From NCBI GenBank assembly GCA_964517355.1, contig CAZFCK010000057.1:1-22173 (forward strand): 22,173 bases of DNA, given 5' to 3'. The translations under genes and the position numbers were made by a program. Each line of letters begins with the position of its first letter. The stretch's first letter is position 1. Under the pieces are notes generated by a model. It made no database searches, was not told the DNA's origin, and worked only from the letters and a program-made list of their open reading frames with translations. Below are positions 7,566-15,812 of this stretch, in pieces. Source of the stretch: CAZFCK01 sp964517355. GTDB lineage: Bacteria; Desulfobacterota; Desulfovibrionia; Desulfovibrionales; Desulfovibrionaceae.

Positions 7566-8603
7566 ATGTTGTTTTTTATCGCGGTAGTACTCGGGCTGGT
7601 CGTGGCGGTATTTCTGGAACCCGCATCCGCATGGGCCTGGGGGCCGGGCGTGCATCTCGCCATCGGCAACCAACTGCTGACCTCGCCGCAGATTCTCGGC
7701 CCCTCGCTGGCCGGACTTCTGACCGCCAATCCGCAAGCCTTTCTCTACGGCGCTCTTTCCGCGGACATTTTCGTGGGCAAAGGCTGCCAGGCCAAGCCGG
7801 GCCACAGCCACAACTGGGAAACCGGCATATCACTGCTTCGGGACGCGGCATCGCCGGATCTGCGGGCCTATGCCCTGGGCTACGCCTCGCATCTGGCGGC
7901 GGACGTCATAGCCCACAACTTCTATGTGCCCAACATGCTCGGCATCACTCCGGGCAGCGGAAAACTGTCGCATGTGCTTGTTGAAATGCAGGCGGACCGG
8001 CGGGTCTATTGGAGCCGACGCCAGGCGAAAGGTCTTTTCCGAGTGCCGGACGCCAAAGAGCAGGACAAATTTCTGGTGCAAACCACCCAGCGCAACCTCT
8101 GGTCCTTTCTACTCAAGAAACAGCTCTACAAAGGCAGCGTGCATGTGGCGGGCAGCAAGGATTTGCGCAAACCCCTCAGCCGGTTGCGCCGCGTGCTTCC
8201 CGTGGTGCCGCAATTGGAACCAAACGACTCCGGCACCAAGGCCGCATCCATTATCCTGCGCAACCACGACTACCTCATGACCATGCTCGACCTCAGCCTC
8301 GTTCTGGCCCGCGAAGCCGTCCTGCAACCGGAAGCCTGCCTGGCGCGCACATTCGACCCCATCGGCAGCGGCAACCTGGCCGCGGTACGTCAAATCCGGC
8401 GCAATGAACTACAGCGGCGCATAATCGCTCCCGGCAAGCTTTTCCCGCTCCCACCGCATCTGGAACGTTTCGCGCTGGATCTCAAAGACCTCAACGGCCC
8501 GCACGACCTCTCCGAACTCAGCGATCCAGGCATTCTGCAAAACGTCAAGACACTGCGCGAGATGCAAAACAACGCCGCGACACCGGACGCGCCCTGCTGT
8601 TAG
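7566..8603 (+). CDS. Exported zinc-dependent phospholipase C-like protein
   Basis: This 345-residue protein has an N-terminal hydrophobic signal or anchor (MLFFIAVVLGLVVAVF) ending near SAWAWG. It then carries the His/Asp/Trp-rich pattern of the Zn_dep_PLPC (PF00882) fold: WGPGVHLAIG, GALSADIF, HSHNWETG and SHLAADVIAHNF, which supply the likely zinc ligands. Members of this fold cleave phospholipids or are uncharacterised. The rest of the protein, from about 150, is helical and unfamiliar to me. I chose ATG 7566 because AGGGGG lies 7 nt upstream and the signal sequence starts there; an in-frame TTG at 7524 overlaps cls and has no such site. Its pairing with cls suggests a role in membrane lipid turnover, which is an inference. 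Confidence 0.8.
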   Translation: MLFFIAVVLGLVVAVFLEPASAWAWGPGVHLAIGNQLLTSPQILGPSLAGLLTANPQAFLYGALSADIFVGKGCQAKPGHSHNWETGISLLRDAASPDLRAYALGYASHLAADVIAHNFYVPNMLGITPGSGKLSHVLVEMQADRRVYWSRRQAKGLFRVPDAKEQDKFLVQTTQRNLWSFLLKKQLYKGSVHVAGSKDLRKPLSRLRRVLPVVPQLEPNDSGTKAASIILRNHDYLMTMLDLSLVLAREAVLQPEACLARTFDPIGSGNLAAVRQIRRNELQRRIIAPGKLFPLPPHLERFALDLKDLNGPHDLSELSDPGILQNVKTLREMQNNAATPDAPCC

Positions 8604-8659
8604 AGCATCTCAACTTTTTCAAAATAAGGATTACGACTTTCGGTACACAAAATAAAAAA

Positions 8660-8676
8660 TTTTGGAGATTCTTAAG
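8660..8676 (-). repeat. 17-bp repeat flanking the REC-TPR gene (left copy)
   Basis: The minus-strand reading CTTAAGAATCTCCAAAA is identical to the plus-strand sequence at 10092-10108. The two copies face each other across the REC-TPR gene. Confidence 0.7.
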
Positions 8677-8709
8677 GAAGCACTGATTGAAGACTTGTTA
8701 GGTTTTTCC

Positions 8710-8755
8710 GGGGGGAAACCCGTTGAAAAGGGTTCTCCCCCTCGCATTTTTCTTT
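8710..8755 (+). terminator. Intrinsic terminator of the cls-phospholipase operon
   Basis: GGGGGGAAACCC (8710-8721) pairs with GGGTTCTCCCCC (8730-8741) around loop GTTGAAAA, with one mismatch and one G.T pair. The T-rich tract CATTTTTCTTT (8745-8755) follows on the plus strand. The same stem could also stop the convergent REC-TPR transcript, but that strand lacks a T-run. Confidence 0.75.
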
Positions 8756-8784
8756 GCATAACGATGGTATGATATCTACCGGAT

Positions 8785-9969
8785 TCAGGCGCGTTCCGGC
8801 AGCGTATTGCGACGGTAGGCCTGAAACGTGAACTTGGCCACGGAAAGAATGGCTCTCAGATTGCCCATAGGCGTGAGAGGGGCTATCTCGCGTTCCGCGA
8901 TCAACTGACTTTCTTCCACGCGCCGCACCATCCCCGCGCCGCCGCCCAGGAGTTTGCTCCGAAGCGCCGTGGCAGGCGCCGCGCCGCCCTGTTCTTCCAG
9001 GGCGTTGCATAAATTACGCGCCGTTCTCAGGGGATCGTCCGTGAAATGGCACGCCCTGGAAAGCGTCTGCACCAGATTTTCCGGCAGGCGCGACGCATTG
9101 TGCGCTTCCAGCAGCAACCCCGCGGCGCTTGCGGCATCGCCGCGCCGCACCATGTTTTCCACCGCACTGGAGAGGGGGTCGAGGGCGTCGGGGTCGCGTT
9201 TACGCAATTCCTCGTACACCGCGTTGGCCCGGGCGTATTTGCCCCGCCGCAGATAGTTTTCGGCGGCCTTGCGCATACTGGCCCTGGCCTTGGCGGGATG
9301 CCCCAAACCGATCCAGCAGCGCGCCAGCCCGTGATGCGCCGTGGGGTGGTCCGCATCCATCCGCAATGCGTTGTGAAAATGCTCCGCCGCGAGTTCGTAG
9401 GCTTTGGAGCGCAGCAACGCCACGCCTTCCTGCATGGCGCTTTCCACCGGGTCTTCCGCGCTCTGCGCCGGCTGGGGCGCATACTCCGCCAGTCGGGCGC
9501 TGAACGCCTCGAGGGACGGCGCCTGCGCATCCTCCCTCTGCATGAGGGCGCTGCGCAGTTCGCCGCGCAACGCGGATTTCACCTTTACGGTCAGTGATTC
9601 CAGAGAATAAGGACGCAGCAAATATCCCGACGCACCCGACTCGATGGCCGCGAGCACCGCTTCACGGTTGTTGTCCACGGAGACCACAAACAGAGGCAAT
9701 TCCTGCAACTCGGGATGCAGGCGCAACAAACGCACCAGTTCAAGCCCCGTCATCTCGTCCAGCGCGGCATCGCAAAACAACAAGCTCACCGAACCCTCGG
9801 CGGCCAGGCGTGCGGCCTCGACGCCGGACGTCATGATTCTCGGCTCCTGCCCCAACAATGAACGCAAGCACTTGCGATCCGTCCGCGCATGGGCCTCGCT
9901 TTTGCTCACTACCAGTATTTCGCGGGCCACATCCCTTTGCCGAGCTTGCCGGGCCGTTTCCGTTTGCAT
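8785..9969 (-). CDS. Degenerate receiver domain fused to TPR repeats
   Basis: This 394-residue cytoplasmic protein has a receiver-like domain (about 16-138) followed by an alpha-helical TPR region (about 155-300), with a further helical tail. The phosphoacceptor position D67 is kept (LLFCDAALDEMTG), as is the Ser at 97. However, the acidic pair normally written DD is replaced by S22/K23 (ILVVSKSE), and the conserved Lys is Arg 119 (LLRPY), so normal Mg-dependent phosphorylation is doubtful. It is transcribed in the same direction as the flagellar operon, 255 nt beyond fliI, and has its own sigma-28-like promoter. AAGGGAAG precedes the ATG. A role in flagellar assembly, placement or chemotaxis is likely but inferred. 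No output DNA-binding domain is visible. Confidence 0.82.
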   Translation of the reverse strand: MQTETARQARQRDVAREILVVSKSEAHARTDRKCLRSLLGQEPRIMTSGVEAARLAAEGSVSLLFCDAALDEMTGLELVRLLRLHPELQELPLFVVSVDNNREAVLAAIESGASGYLLRPYSLESLTVKVKSALRGELRSALMQREDAQAPSLEAFSARLAEYAPQPAQSAEDPVESAMQEGVALLRSKAYELAAEHFHNALRMDADHPTAHHGLARCWIGLGHPAKARASMRKAAENYLRRGKYARANAVYEELRKRDPDALDPLSSAVENMVRRGDAASAAGLLLEAHNASRLPENLVQTLSRACHFTDDPLRTARNLCNALEEQGGAAPATALRSKLLGGGAGMVRRVEESQLIAEREIAPLTPMGNLRAILSVAKFTFQAYRRNTLPERA

Positions 9970-10017
9970 TGTCGCTTCCCTTTTCTTTGCTGTGCGTTTT
10001 CAACAGTCGCACCTTTT

Positions 10018-10044
10018 TCATCGACGGGAAGCGCATTTTCTTTA
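10018..10044 (-). promoter_or_regulatory. Sigma-28 (FliA)-like promoter for the REC-TPR gene
   Basis: On the minus strand TAAAGAAA (10044-10037) is followed after exactly 11 nt by GTCGATGA (10025-10018). The flagellar sigma-28 consensus is TAAAGTTT-N11-GCCGATAA, so the TAAAG half and six of eight -10 positions match at the right spacing. The expected start is about 40 nt before the ATG at 9969. This would make the gene a late flagellar gene. Confidence 0.5.
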
Positions 10045-10067
10045 GATTACAGGTTTGCCTCCGGCGG

Positions 10068-10097
10068 CTTAAGAACCTTTTGAAAAAGGTTCTTAAG
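10068..10097. repeat. Perfect 13-bp hairpin between fliI and the REC-TPR gene
   Basis: CTTAAGAACCTTT (10068-10080) pairs perfectly with 10085-10097 around loop TGAA. No T-run follows on either strand. It lies 128 nt past the fliI stop and may act as a transcript end or a processing site for the flagellar operon. Its right arm merges with the 17-bp repeat at 10092-10108. Confidence 0.7.
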
Positions 10098-10108
10098 AAT
10101 CTCCAAAA
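10092..10108 (+). repeat. 17-bp repeat flanking the REC-TPR gene (right copy)
   Basis: CTTAAGAATCTCCAAAA is identical to the minus-strand reading of 8660-8676. Here it overlaps the right arm of the 13-bp hairpin, whereas the left copy has no such hairpin. Confidence 0.7.
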
Positions 10109-10224
10109 CTATTTAACTGGAACAACCGCTTAGCATAGTTATGGTGTCAGGCGTGTTTTCGCGAATCCAGGAAGGCATCGCTGGCGGGGCTTTTGGAGGG
10201 GAAACACCCCATCATAAAGCGGGA

Positions 10225-11553
10225 TTATTTGGCCAGAAGGCGCAGCTTGGCGAAGCTGTCTTCCAGGGTGCTGGAGCTGCCGACATCTTGCCGCAGGTAG
10301 TCGCGTATGGGGCCGATCATGGCCAGAGCCTTGTCGATTTCCGGATTGGAGCCTTGGGAATAGGCGCCGATATTGACCATATCCTCCACGCGGTAATACG
10401 TGGAGAGGTGGCGGATGACATCTCTGCCGGCGGTCACGGCTTCAGGCGGGGCAACGTCCCCCCGCAAGCGGCTGATGCTTTTGAGCACGTCGATGCTCGG
10501 ATAGTGGCCCTGGTCGGCAAGCTCGCGGGTGAGCACGATATGTCCGTCGAGGATTGAGCGCACCGCGTCGGCCACCGGCTCGTTGAAGTCGTCGCCGTCC
10601 ACCAGCACGGTATAGATGCCGGTGATGGTGCCTTTGTCGTTGCGCCCCGCCCGTTCGAGCAGCTTGGGCAATTGGGCGAAGACCGAAGGGGTGTAACCTC
10701 TGGAAGTGGGGGGTTCGCCAACGGCCAGCCCCACTTCACGGGCGGCCATGGCGAAGCGCGTCACCGAGTCCATCATCAGCAGCACGTTTTTCCCCTGATC
10801 ACGGAAATATTCAGCCACAGCCGTGGCGGCGTAGGCCGCGCGCATGCGCACCAGGGGGCTCTGGTCCGAAGTGGCAACCACCAGCACGGAGCGGGCGAGG
10901 CCTTCGGGTCCCAGGTCCTTTTCCATGAACTCCAGGACCTCGCGCCCGCGCTCCCCGATCAGGCCGATGACATTGACATCGGCCTCGGTATAGCGGGCCA
11001 TCATGCCCATAAGCGTGCTCTTGCCCACGCCCGACCCGGCCATGATGCCCACGCGCTGCCCCTTGCCCAATGTGAGGAGGCCGTTGATGGCGCGCACGCC
11101 CACGTCCAGGGGCTCCGCGATTCTGGGGCGGGAGAGGGGCAAAGGCGGTGCCGCGTACAGATGGGCCATGGATTCCGGGGCCAGGGTCCCAAGATCGTCA
11201 AGGGGTTCGCCAAAGGCGTCCAACGTGCGCCCCAGCAAACACATTCCGGCGGGAAAAAGCGGAGGCCGGCTGTCGTTGCGGATCAGGCTGCCGGGGCGTA
11301 TGCCGCGCATATCGCCGTAGGGCATGAACAGACAGCTGTTGTCCCTGAAGCCCACGACCTCGGCCGCGATGCCGGACGTTTCGCCGGCAGCGCCCTGTCC
11401 CGATTCCGGGAGCAAACGGCAGACCGCCCCCAGCGGGGCCTTGATGCCCCGTCCCTCCACGACCATGCCCACGACCTTGCTGACCTTGCCGAAGGTGCGG
11501 CAGGGATCGGTGCCGTTGAGCACCTTGCAGCAGGTGGCGGGATCAAAAGACAT
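10225..11553 (-). CDS. fliI: Flagellar export ATPase FliI
   Basis: This 442-residue protein is the hexameric ATPase of the flagellar type III export apparatus, which works with FliH at the base of the basal body. The Walker A motif AGSGVGKST (172-180) and the Walker B region LLMMDSVTRFAMA are intact. The segment GLAVGEPPTSRGYTPSVF is diagnostic for the FliI/T3SS ATPase family, as opposed to F1 beta. I chose the ATG at 11553 because it lies 7 nt after the fliH stop behind AAGGATGA and gives the usual FliI length; the frame stays open to 11643 inside fliH. It is the last gene of the operon. No fliJ follows it. Confidence 0.96.
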   Translation of the reverse strand: MSFDPATCCKVLNGTDPCRTFGKVSKVVGMVVEGRGIKAPLGAVCRLLPESGQGAAGETSGIAAEVVGFRDNSCLFMPYGDMRGIRPGSLIRNDSRPPLFPAGMCLLGRTLDAFGEPLDDLGTLAPESMAHLYAAPPLPLSRPRIAEPLDVGVRAINGLLTLGKGQRVGIMAGSGVGKSTLMGMMARYTEADVNVIGLIGERGREVLEFMEKDLGPEGLARSVLVVATSDQSPLVRMRAAYAATAVAEYFRDQGKNVLLMMDSVTRFAMAAREVGLAVGEPPTSRGYTPSVFAQLPKLLERAGRNDKGTITGIYTVLVDGDDFNEPVADAVRSILDGHIVLTRELADQGHYPSIDVLKSISRLRGDVAPPEAVTAGRDVIRHLSTYYRVEDMVNIGAYSQGSNPEIDKALAMIGPIRDYLRQDVGSSSTLEDSFAKLRLLAK

Positions 11554-11560
11554 GTTCCGA

Positions 11561-12322
11561 TCATCCTTTCTTGGTGGCGGTATCGCCGTCGGGCAGTTCC
11601 AGCTGGTCGAGGATGGGTTGCACAATGGCGCGGCGTCCCTCAAGGGTATTGTCCACCATGCCGTGTTCGCCCTCCACGAGCAGTCCGCCCGGCTGCATGG
11701 CCGGATCGGCCTTTATGCGCCAGGCCTGGAGCTGCGGATGTTTTTGACCGGCGAAATTCAAGAGATCCCGCATGGTTTCCTCATCGTCGGGATGCACGGT
11801 GATGTTCAGCCCGGCGAGGTTGTCCAGGGCCTCAACGGCCTGATCCAGGAACCCGGCCAGAATGTCGCGGCGGTTCCGGTCCAGCTCGATATTGCAGATC
11901 CGCTCCACGGCCACATGCACCAGTGCCGCGAGATTGGCGCGCTGCGTGCGCCAGATGGCGTCGCGTCCCTTCCGGACTTCGGCCAGGGCCTGTCCCAGGG
12001 AGTCGGCCATTTCCTTGTGGGCCTGTTGCAATTGTTCCTGGGCCTCGGCAATGCCTTGTTCATAGCCTTCCTGAAAGGCCTGCTCGCGTATCTGCCTGGC
12101 TTCGGCGTTCGCGGCCGAGACGATCTGCTTCGCCTTCGCCGCGGCTTTTTCCTGTACGCGCTGCATGACCTCCTGTTCCACTTCCTTGCTCCAGCGGTCC
12201 ATGGAAACACGCCCTTGGAGGTCTTCAACGGCCATGAGCGAGTCGCGGCTCATCCCCGCGCCCACAAAGATGCGGCCGGTCATTTTTTTGACATCCTTTG
12301 TCGCGGCATCAGACGAAGACAT
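11561..12322 (-). CDS. fliH: Flagellar export ATPase regulator FliH
   Basis: This 253-residue protein has the FliH/YscL layout: a long Glu/Gln/Ala-rich coiled coil (about 55-115, including VQEKAAAKAKQIVSAANAEA) followed by a C-terminal globular domain that contacts FliI. FliH dimers hold FliI in an inactive form and deliver it to the export gate. The start overlaps the end of fliG by 14 nt and fliI starts 7 nt after its stop, so it is translationally coupled on both sides. Sequence conservation in this family is low. The call rests on the coiled-coil pattern, length and position between fliG and fliI. Confidence 0.9.
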   Translation of the reverse strand: MSSSDAATKDVKKMTGRIFVGAGMSRDSLMAVEDLQGRVSMDRWSKEVEQEVMQRVQEKAAAKAKQIVSAANAEARQIREQAFQEGYEQGIAEAQEQLQQAHKEMADSLGQALAEVRKGRDAIWRTQRANLAALVHVAVERICNIELDRNRRDILAGFLDQAVEALDNLAGLNITVHPDDEETMRDLLNFAGQKHPQLQAWRIKADPAMQPGGLLVEGEHGMVDNTLEGRRAIVQPILDQLELPDGDTATKKG

Positions 12323-13310
12323 CGCTGGAACCTCTGCTTATGACAATGCGGTTTTCCACTTCCAGCCTGCGCACGGTCTTAACCACATTCTGCTGCGCGG
12401 CCTCCACATCGGAAAGTCTGACCGGCCCCATGATCTCCAGATCCTCCTTGATCATGGTGGCCGCGCGTTCCGAGAGATTCTTGAAGAACTTGTCCTGCAA
12501 GTCGTCGGACGCGCCCTTGAGGCTCATGGTCAGATCCTCGTTGGAGATTTCCTTGAGCAGTTCGCGGATGGAGCGGTCGTCCAACGTTTTGATATCCTCG
12601 AACACGAACATGAGGTTTCGGATCTCTTCGGCCATTTGCGCGGATTCCTCTTCGATCTCGGCAAGGACCTCTTCCTCGGTGGAGCGGTCCACGGCGTTGA
12701 GGATTTCCGCAACGGCCTGCACGCCGCCGACTTTTTTGCCTTCTTTTCCGCCCATGGCTATCAACTGACTTTGCAGCACCTTGTCCACTTCCACCAGCAT
12801 CTCCTCGGGCACGGCCTCCAGCTTGGCCAGGCGCATCAGCACTTCCGGCCTGACGCCCGCGGGCAGGTTGGACAACAGTTCGGCGGCCTGCTCGGATTGC
12901 AGGTGACCAAGGATCAAGGCCAAGGTCTGCGGGTGCTCGTTGCGCAGAATTTGCGCCAAAATCCTGGGACTGACGTTTTCCAGTTCGCGGAACGGCGCCG
13001 GCCCATGATCCAGGTCCAAAGCGTCCATGATGTATTTCGCCGTATCCGTGTCCAGATTCTTGGTCAGCATGCGCTTCACCACGTCCTCGCCGCCGGAAAT
13101 CATTTCCTGCCCCGTGATGAGGGCGCGGTGGTAATCGCGGATGACTTCTTCAACCATTTCTTTGGGAACGGTGTCCATTTCAACCATGGCCTTTGAAATC
13201 TGGGCTATCTCGGCCCTGTCCATGCGTTTGAACATTTCCGACGTGAATTTATCACCCATGGCGAGAAGAAGTATAGCGGTCTTTTGCGGACCTGTCAGTT
13301 GCTCAGCCAA
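12309..13310 (-). CDS. fliG: Flagellar motor switch protein FliG
   Basis: This 333-residue protein forms the rotor part of the switch complex, binding FliF at its N terminus and the stator MotA at its C terminus. All three FliG domains are recognisable. The N-terminal segment starts LTGPQKTAILLLAMGD. The middle domain has the EHPQTLALILGHL motif (EHPQ). The C-terminal torque domain carries the charged helix LMFVFEDIKTLDDRSIRELLKE, whose Asp and Arg residues contact MotA. Length is typical. It overlaps fliF by 8 nt and fliH by 14 nt. Confidence 0.97.
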   Translation of the reverse strand: MAEQLTGPQKTAILLLAMGDKFTSEMFKRMDRAEIAQISKAMVEMDTVPKEMVEEVIRDYHRALITGQEMISGGEDVVKRMLTKNLDTDTAKYIMDALDLDHGPAPFRELENVSPRILAQILRNEHPQTLALILGHLQSEQAAELLSNLPAGVRPEVLMRLAKLEAVPEEMLVEVDKVLQSQLIAMGGKEGKKVGGVQAVAEILNAVDRSTEEEVLAEIEEESAQMAEEIRNLMFVFEDIKTLDDRSIRELLKEISNEDLTMSLKGASDDLQDKFFKNLSERAATMIKEDLEIMGPVRLSDVEAAQQNVVKTVRRLEVENRIVISRGSSDVFV

Positions 13311-14916
13311 CTCGTGCGCCCTCCGGTTCCTTGAGCCAATGTTTCAGTATGGCCACGGCCTGGTCGAGATTCTGTTCGCTCAACTGGGCCGCATGAGCTT
13401 TGATGTCCTCAATTTTGCGCATGGCGTCAAGTGCCTCGGCCTCTTCAGCGTCCCCTTCCATAAGCGCCAGCCGTTCCTGCCCCTCGGGCAGACCTTCCAG
13501 GCCTTCGATCATCTCGCCTTCCACGCGGGGGCGTATCAGGGCCAGAATCACGGGCCGCACCACCAGCAGCAGAAAGAGGAATATCAGCAGCGCGGAAAGC
13601 AGGGGTTTGCCGAAGCGCAGGGCGTAATCCATGATCAGTTCCGCCAGGCTGGGCTTGACCTGCAACTCGGGGCCGCCAAAGGAAATGGTGGAGACTTCGA
13701 TGGTGTCGCCCCGCGCCGATTCGTAGCCCACCGCGTTCTGCACCAGGGCGCGGATGCGTCCCAGTTCCTCCTCGCTGCGCGGCACGAAGATCGTTTCACC
13801 GGTATCGGCGTTCTTTTCATAGCTGCCGTCCACGATGACCGCCACGGTCAGCCGGTCCACCTGCCCCGTGGGCGCCACGATCTGCTGCTCGACCTTATTG
13901 ATCTCGTAGTTCGTGGTGCGTGTTTCACGCGAAGTCTGCTGTTCGCTGACGGCGCCGGTAATGCCGTCGCCGCGGAAATTGGCCTCCGGCACACCGGACT
14001 CGGTATTGGCCTGGCCCATGGTGCTTTCTTCGCTACGCTGCTCGGAGCGCACCACGGCGCTTTCCGGGTCGAACTCTTCCTTACGGATGGTTGTGTGGCT
14101 GAAATCAACGTCCGCGTTGACCTTGGCGATAACGCGCCCCGCCCCGATAACAGGAAAAAGCATTTCCTCGATGCGGCGTTCCAGGTTCTGCTGCAGGGTA
14201 AGCTTGTATTCCAGCTGCGTGGTGCTCATGCCTGAAACAGAGGCGTCGTCGGATGGGGAATATAAAATCTTGCCCGTCGTATCCGCCACCGTGATGCGGT
14301 TTTTCTCCAAACCGTCCACAGCCATGGACACCAGGTTGACCACCGCCTCAACCTCTTTGGGGTCCATCTTTTTCCCTTTGACCATATGCAGCACCACCGA
14401 CGCGCTGGGTTCGCTCTGCTCCTCGATGAACAGACTACGGTTGGGAATGACCAGATGTACGCGCGCGCTTTCAACCTGGGGAAATTCGGAAATGGTGCGT
14501 GCGAGTTCGCCTTGCAGCGCTCGTTGGTAATTGATCTTCTGAACGAAGTCGGTCTGCCCCACCTTGAGTTCGTCGAAAATTTCAAAGCCCACGCCCTGTC
14601 CCACAAGCGATCCTTCGCCCGCGACCTTGAGACGCAAGTCGTAGACGCTCTCCTCGGGTACGAGAATCGTGGCGCCGTTGTTCGTCAATTTGTAATCCGT
14701 TTTTTCCTTTTTCAACGTCTCCACGATTCTGGAGGCGTCTTCAGGAAAAAGATTGGAATACATGACAACATAATTGGGGCGGTTCAGCCAGAAAAGCATA
14801 ACGAAAAATGCGATTATCACGGAAACGGCGAGGCCGCCGATAAAAACGCGCTGCGTGACGTTGGTTTTGTCCCAAAAGCTTTTCATTCTCTCAAAAAACG
14901 CTTTCATGCCAGCCAT
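13303..14916 (-). CDS. fliF: Flagellar MS-ring protein FliF
   Basis: This 537-residue protein forms the MS ring in the cytoplasmic membrane, on which the rotor and export gate are built. It has an N-terminal transmembrane helix (about 24-45, VFIGGLAVSVIIAFFVMLFW) and a periplasmic ring-building region including NRPNYVVMYSNL and the QVESARVHLVIP segment. A second transmembrane helix near 445-465 (LLSALLIFLFLLLVVRPVIL) is followed by a C-terminal cytoplasmic tail that binds FliG. Length and order are normal. AAGGAG precedes the ATG. The 98-nt gap to fliE upstream is the largest within the operon and contains an inverted repeat. Confidence 0.97.
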   Translation of the reverse strand: MAGMKAFFERMKSFWDKTNVTQRVFIGGLAVSVIIAFFVMLFWLNRPNYVVMYSNLFPEDASRIVETLKKEKTDYKLTNNGATILVPEESVYDLRLKVAGEGSLVGQGVGFEIFDELKVGQTDFVQKINYQRALQGELARTISEFPQVESARVHLVIPNRSLFIEEQSEPSASVVLHMVKGKKMDPKEVEAVVNLVSMAVDGLEKNRITVADTTGKILYSPSDDASVSGMSTTQLEYKLTLQQNLERRIEEMLFPVIGAGRVIAKVNADVDFSHTTIRKEEFDPESAVVRSEQRSEESTMGQANTESGVPEANFRGDGITGAVSEQQTSRETRTTNYEINKVEQQIVAPTGQVDRLTVAVIVDGSYEKNADTGETIFVPRSEEELGRIRALVQNAVGYESARGDTIEVSTISFGGPELQVKPSLAELIMDYALRFGKPLLSALLIFLFLLLVVRPVILALIRPRVEGEMIEGLEGLPEGQERLALMEGDAEEAEALDAMRKIEDIKAHAAQLSEQNLDQAVAILKHWLKEPEGARVG

Positions 14917-14955
14917 GTTCTATCTCCTTGGTCTCGCGATGTGCATCGCCCCTGA

Positions 14956-14984
14956 CGCCGGATTGCCGCATTCCCGGTCCGGCG
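14956..14984 (-). repeat. Inverted repeat in the fliE-fliF gap
   Basis: CGCCGGA (14956-14962) pairs with TCCGGCG (14978-14984) around a 15-nt interior. No T-run is present. It could be an RNA processing or partial attenuation site that separates the rod genes from the fliFGHI genes, but the evidence is only the pairing. Confidence 0.4.
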
Positions 14985-15014
14985 CCGCATCCTTCCGGCT
15001 TTCGTCATGCCTGC

Positions 15015-15347
15015 CTAGAACGACATCGACATCAGTTCCTTGTATGATTCCATAACCTTGCTGCGTACCGCGTTGGTCATGCTCATGGTGATGCCCGCTT
15101 TTTGCAGCGTGATCATCAGCTCGTGCACATTCTGGTTTTCACCCGATACGAACGCCTCTATGGCCTTGCCCTTTTCCGCCTGCATCTGATTCACGTTCTC
15201 AATGGATTCGGTGATGAGGTCGGAAAAGGATTGGCCCTTTTCCTGTTTGTGCAAAGCGTTGTTTCTGGAACCGCGCTGCTGCTCGATCTTGTTGCCCACG
15301 TCCAGGGCATTGGCATAGGCCTTCATCGCGATATTCGAAATGGCCAT
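15015..15347 (-). CDS. fliE: Flagellar hook-basal body protein FliE
   Basis: This 110-residue protein links the MS ring to the proximal rod in the periplasm and is an early export substrate. The C-terminal segment MTLQKAGITMSMTNAVRSKVMESYKELMSM-type pattern (the HELMITLQKAG and VRSKVMESYKELM parts) is the classic FliE signature. The upstream part carries the usual SFSDLITESIENVN region. Length is typical. AGGAGG precedes the ATG, and flgC ends 26 nt upstream. There is no Sec signal peptide, as expected for a type III substrate. Confidence 0.95.
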   Translation of the reverse strand: MAISNIAMKAYANALDVGNKIEQQRGSRNNALHKQEKGQSFSDLITESIENVNQMQAEKGKAIEAFVSGENQNVHELMITLQKAGITMSMTNAVRSKVMESYKELMSMSF

Positions 15348-15373
15348 GACTGGTCCTCCTCACTGCGCCGCGA

Positions 15374-15811
15374 TTAGCGGCCGATATCCAAGGCCTTGTT
15401 GAACATGGCCTTGAGATTTTCCACCGTGGCCGCGTTGGCTTCATACGAACGCATGGCGGTGATCATGTTGGTCATCTCCTCCACCACGTTGATGTCGGGG
15501 TAGGAGACGTACCCTTCTTCGTCCGCGTCCGGATGCCCCGGCTCGTAAATACGCTTCATGGGGCGTTTGTCCGTGGCGATATCCATCACGCGCACGCCCT
15601 TGAGTTCGCGGTCCAGCGCGGAACTCATGGCCTTGCTGAAGGGTGAAATGGCGGGCGTGGAGGCCATGGTGACGCTTTTGCGGCGATAAGGACCCCCTTC
15701 CGCCGTGCGTGTCGTTTTTACGTTGGCCAGATTCATGGAAATGACGTTCATCCGCGTGCGCTCGGCTGTGAGCGCGGACGAAGCCACATCAAAAGCTGTC
15801 ATGAAATCCAT
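15374..15811 (-). CDS. flgC: Flagellar proximal rod protein FlgC
   Basis: This 145-residue protein is a proximal rod subunit of the basal body, exported by the flagellar type III system. The N-terminal rod motif reads SSALTAERTRMNVISMNLAN (Asn-Leu-Ala-Asn type). The central GVRVMDIATD and YEPGHPDADEEGYVSYPDIN segments are diagnostic of FlgC, as is the C-terminal helix ending in FNKALDIGR. The start follows the flgB stop by one nucleotide (TAA-T-ATG), with the ribosome binding site inside flgB. Confidence 0.96.
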   Translation of the reverse strand: MDFMTAFDVASSALTAERTRMNVISMNLANVKTTRTAEGGPYRRKSVTMASTPAISPFSKAMSSALDRELKGVRVMDIATDKRPMKRIYEPGHPDADEEGYVSYPDINVVEEMTNMITAMRSYEANAATVENLKAMFNKALDIGR

Positions 15812-15812
15812 A

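Noticed and set aside
10672..11802. 376-codon plus-strand frame across fliI/fliH
   Set aside because: It is antisense to well-supported flagellar genes, is His/Gly/Arg rich, and lacks a ribosome binding site.
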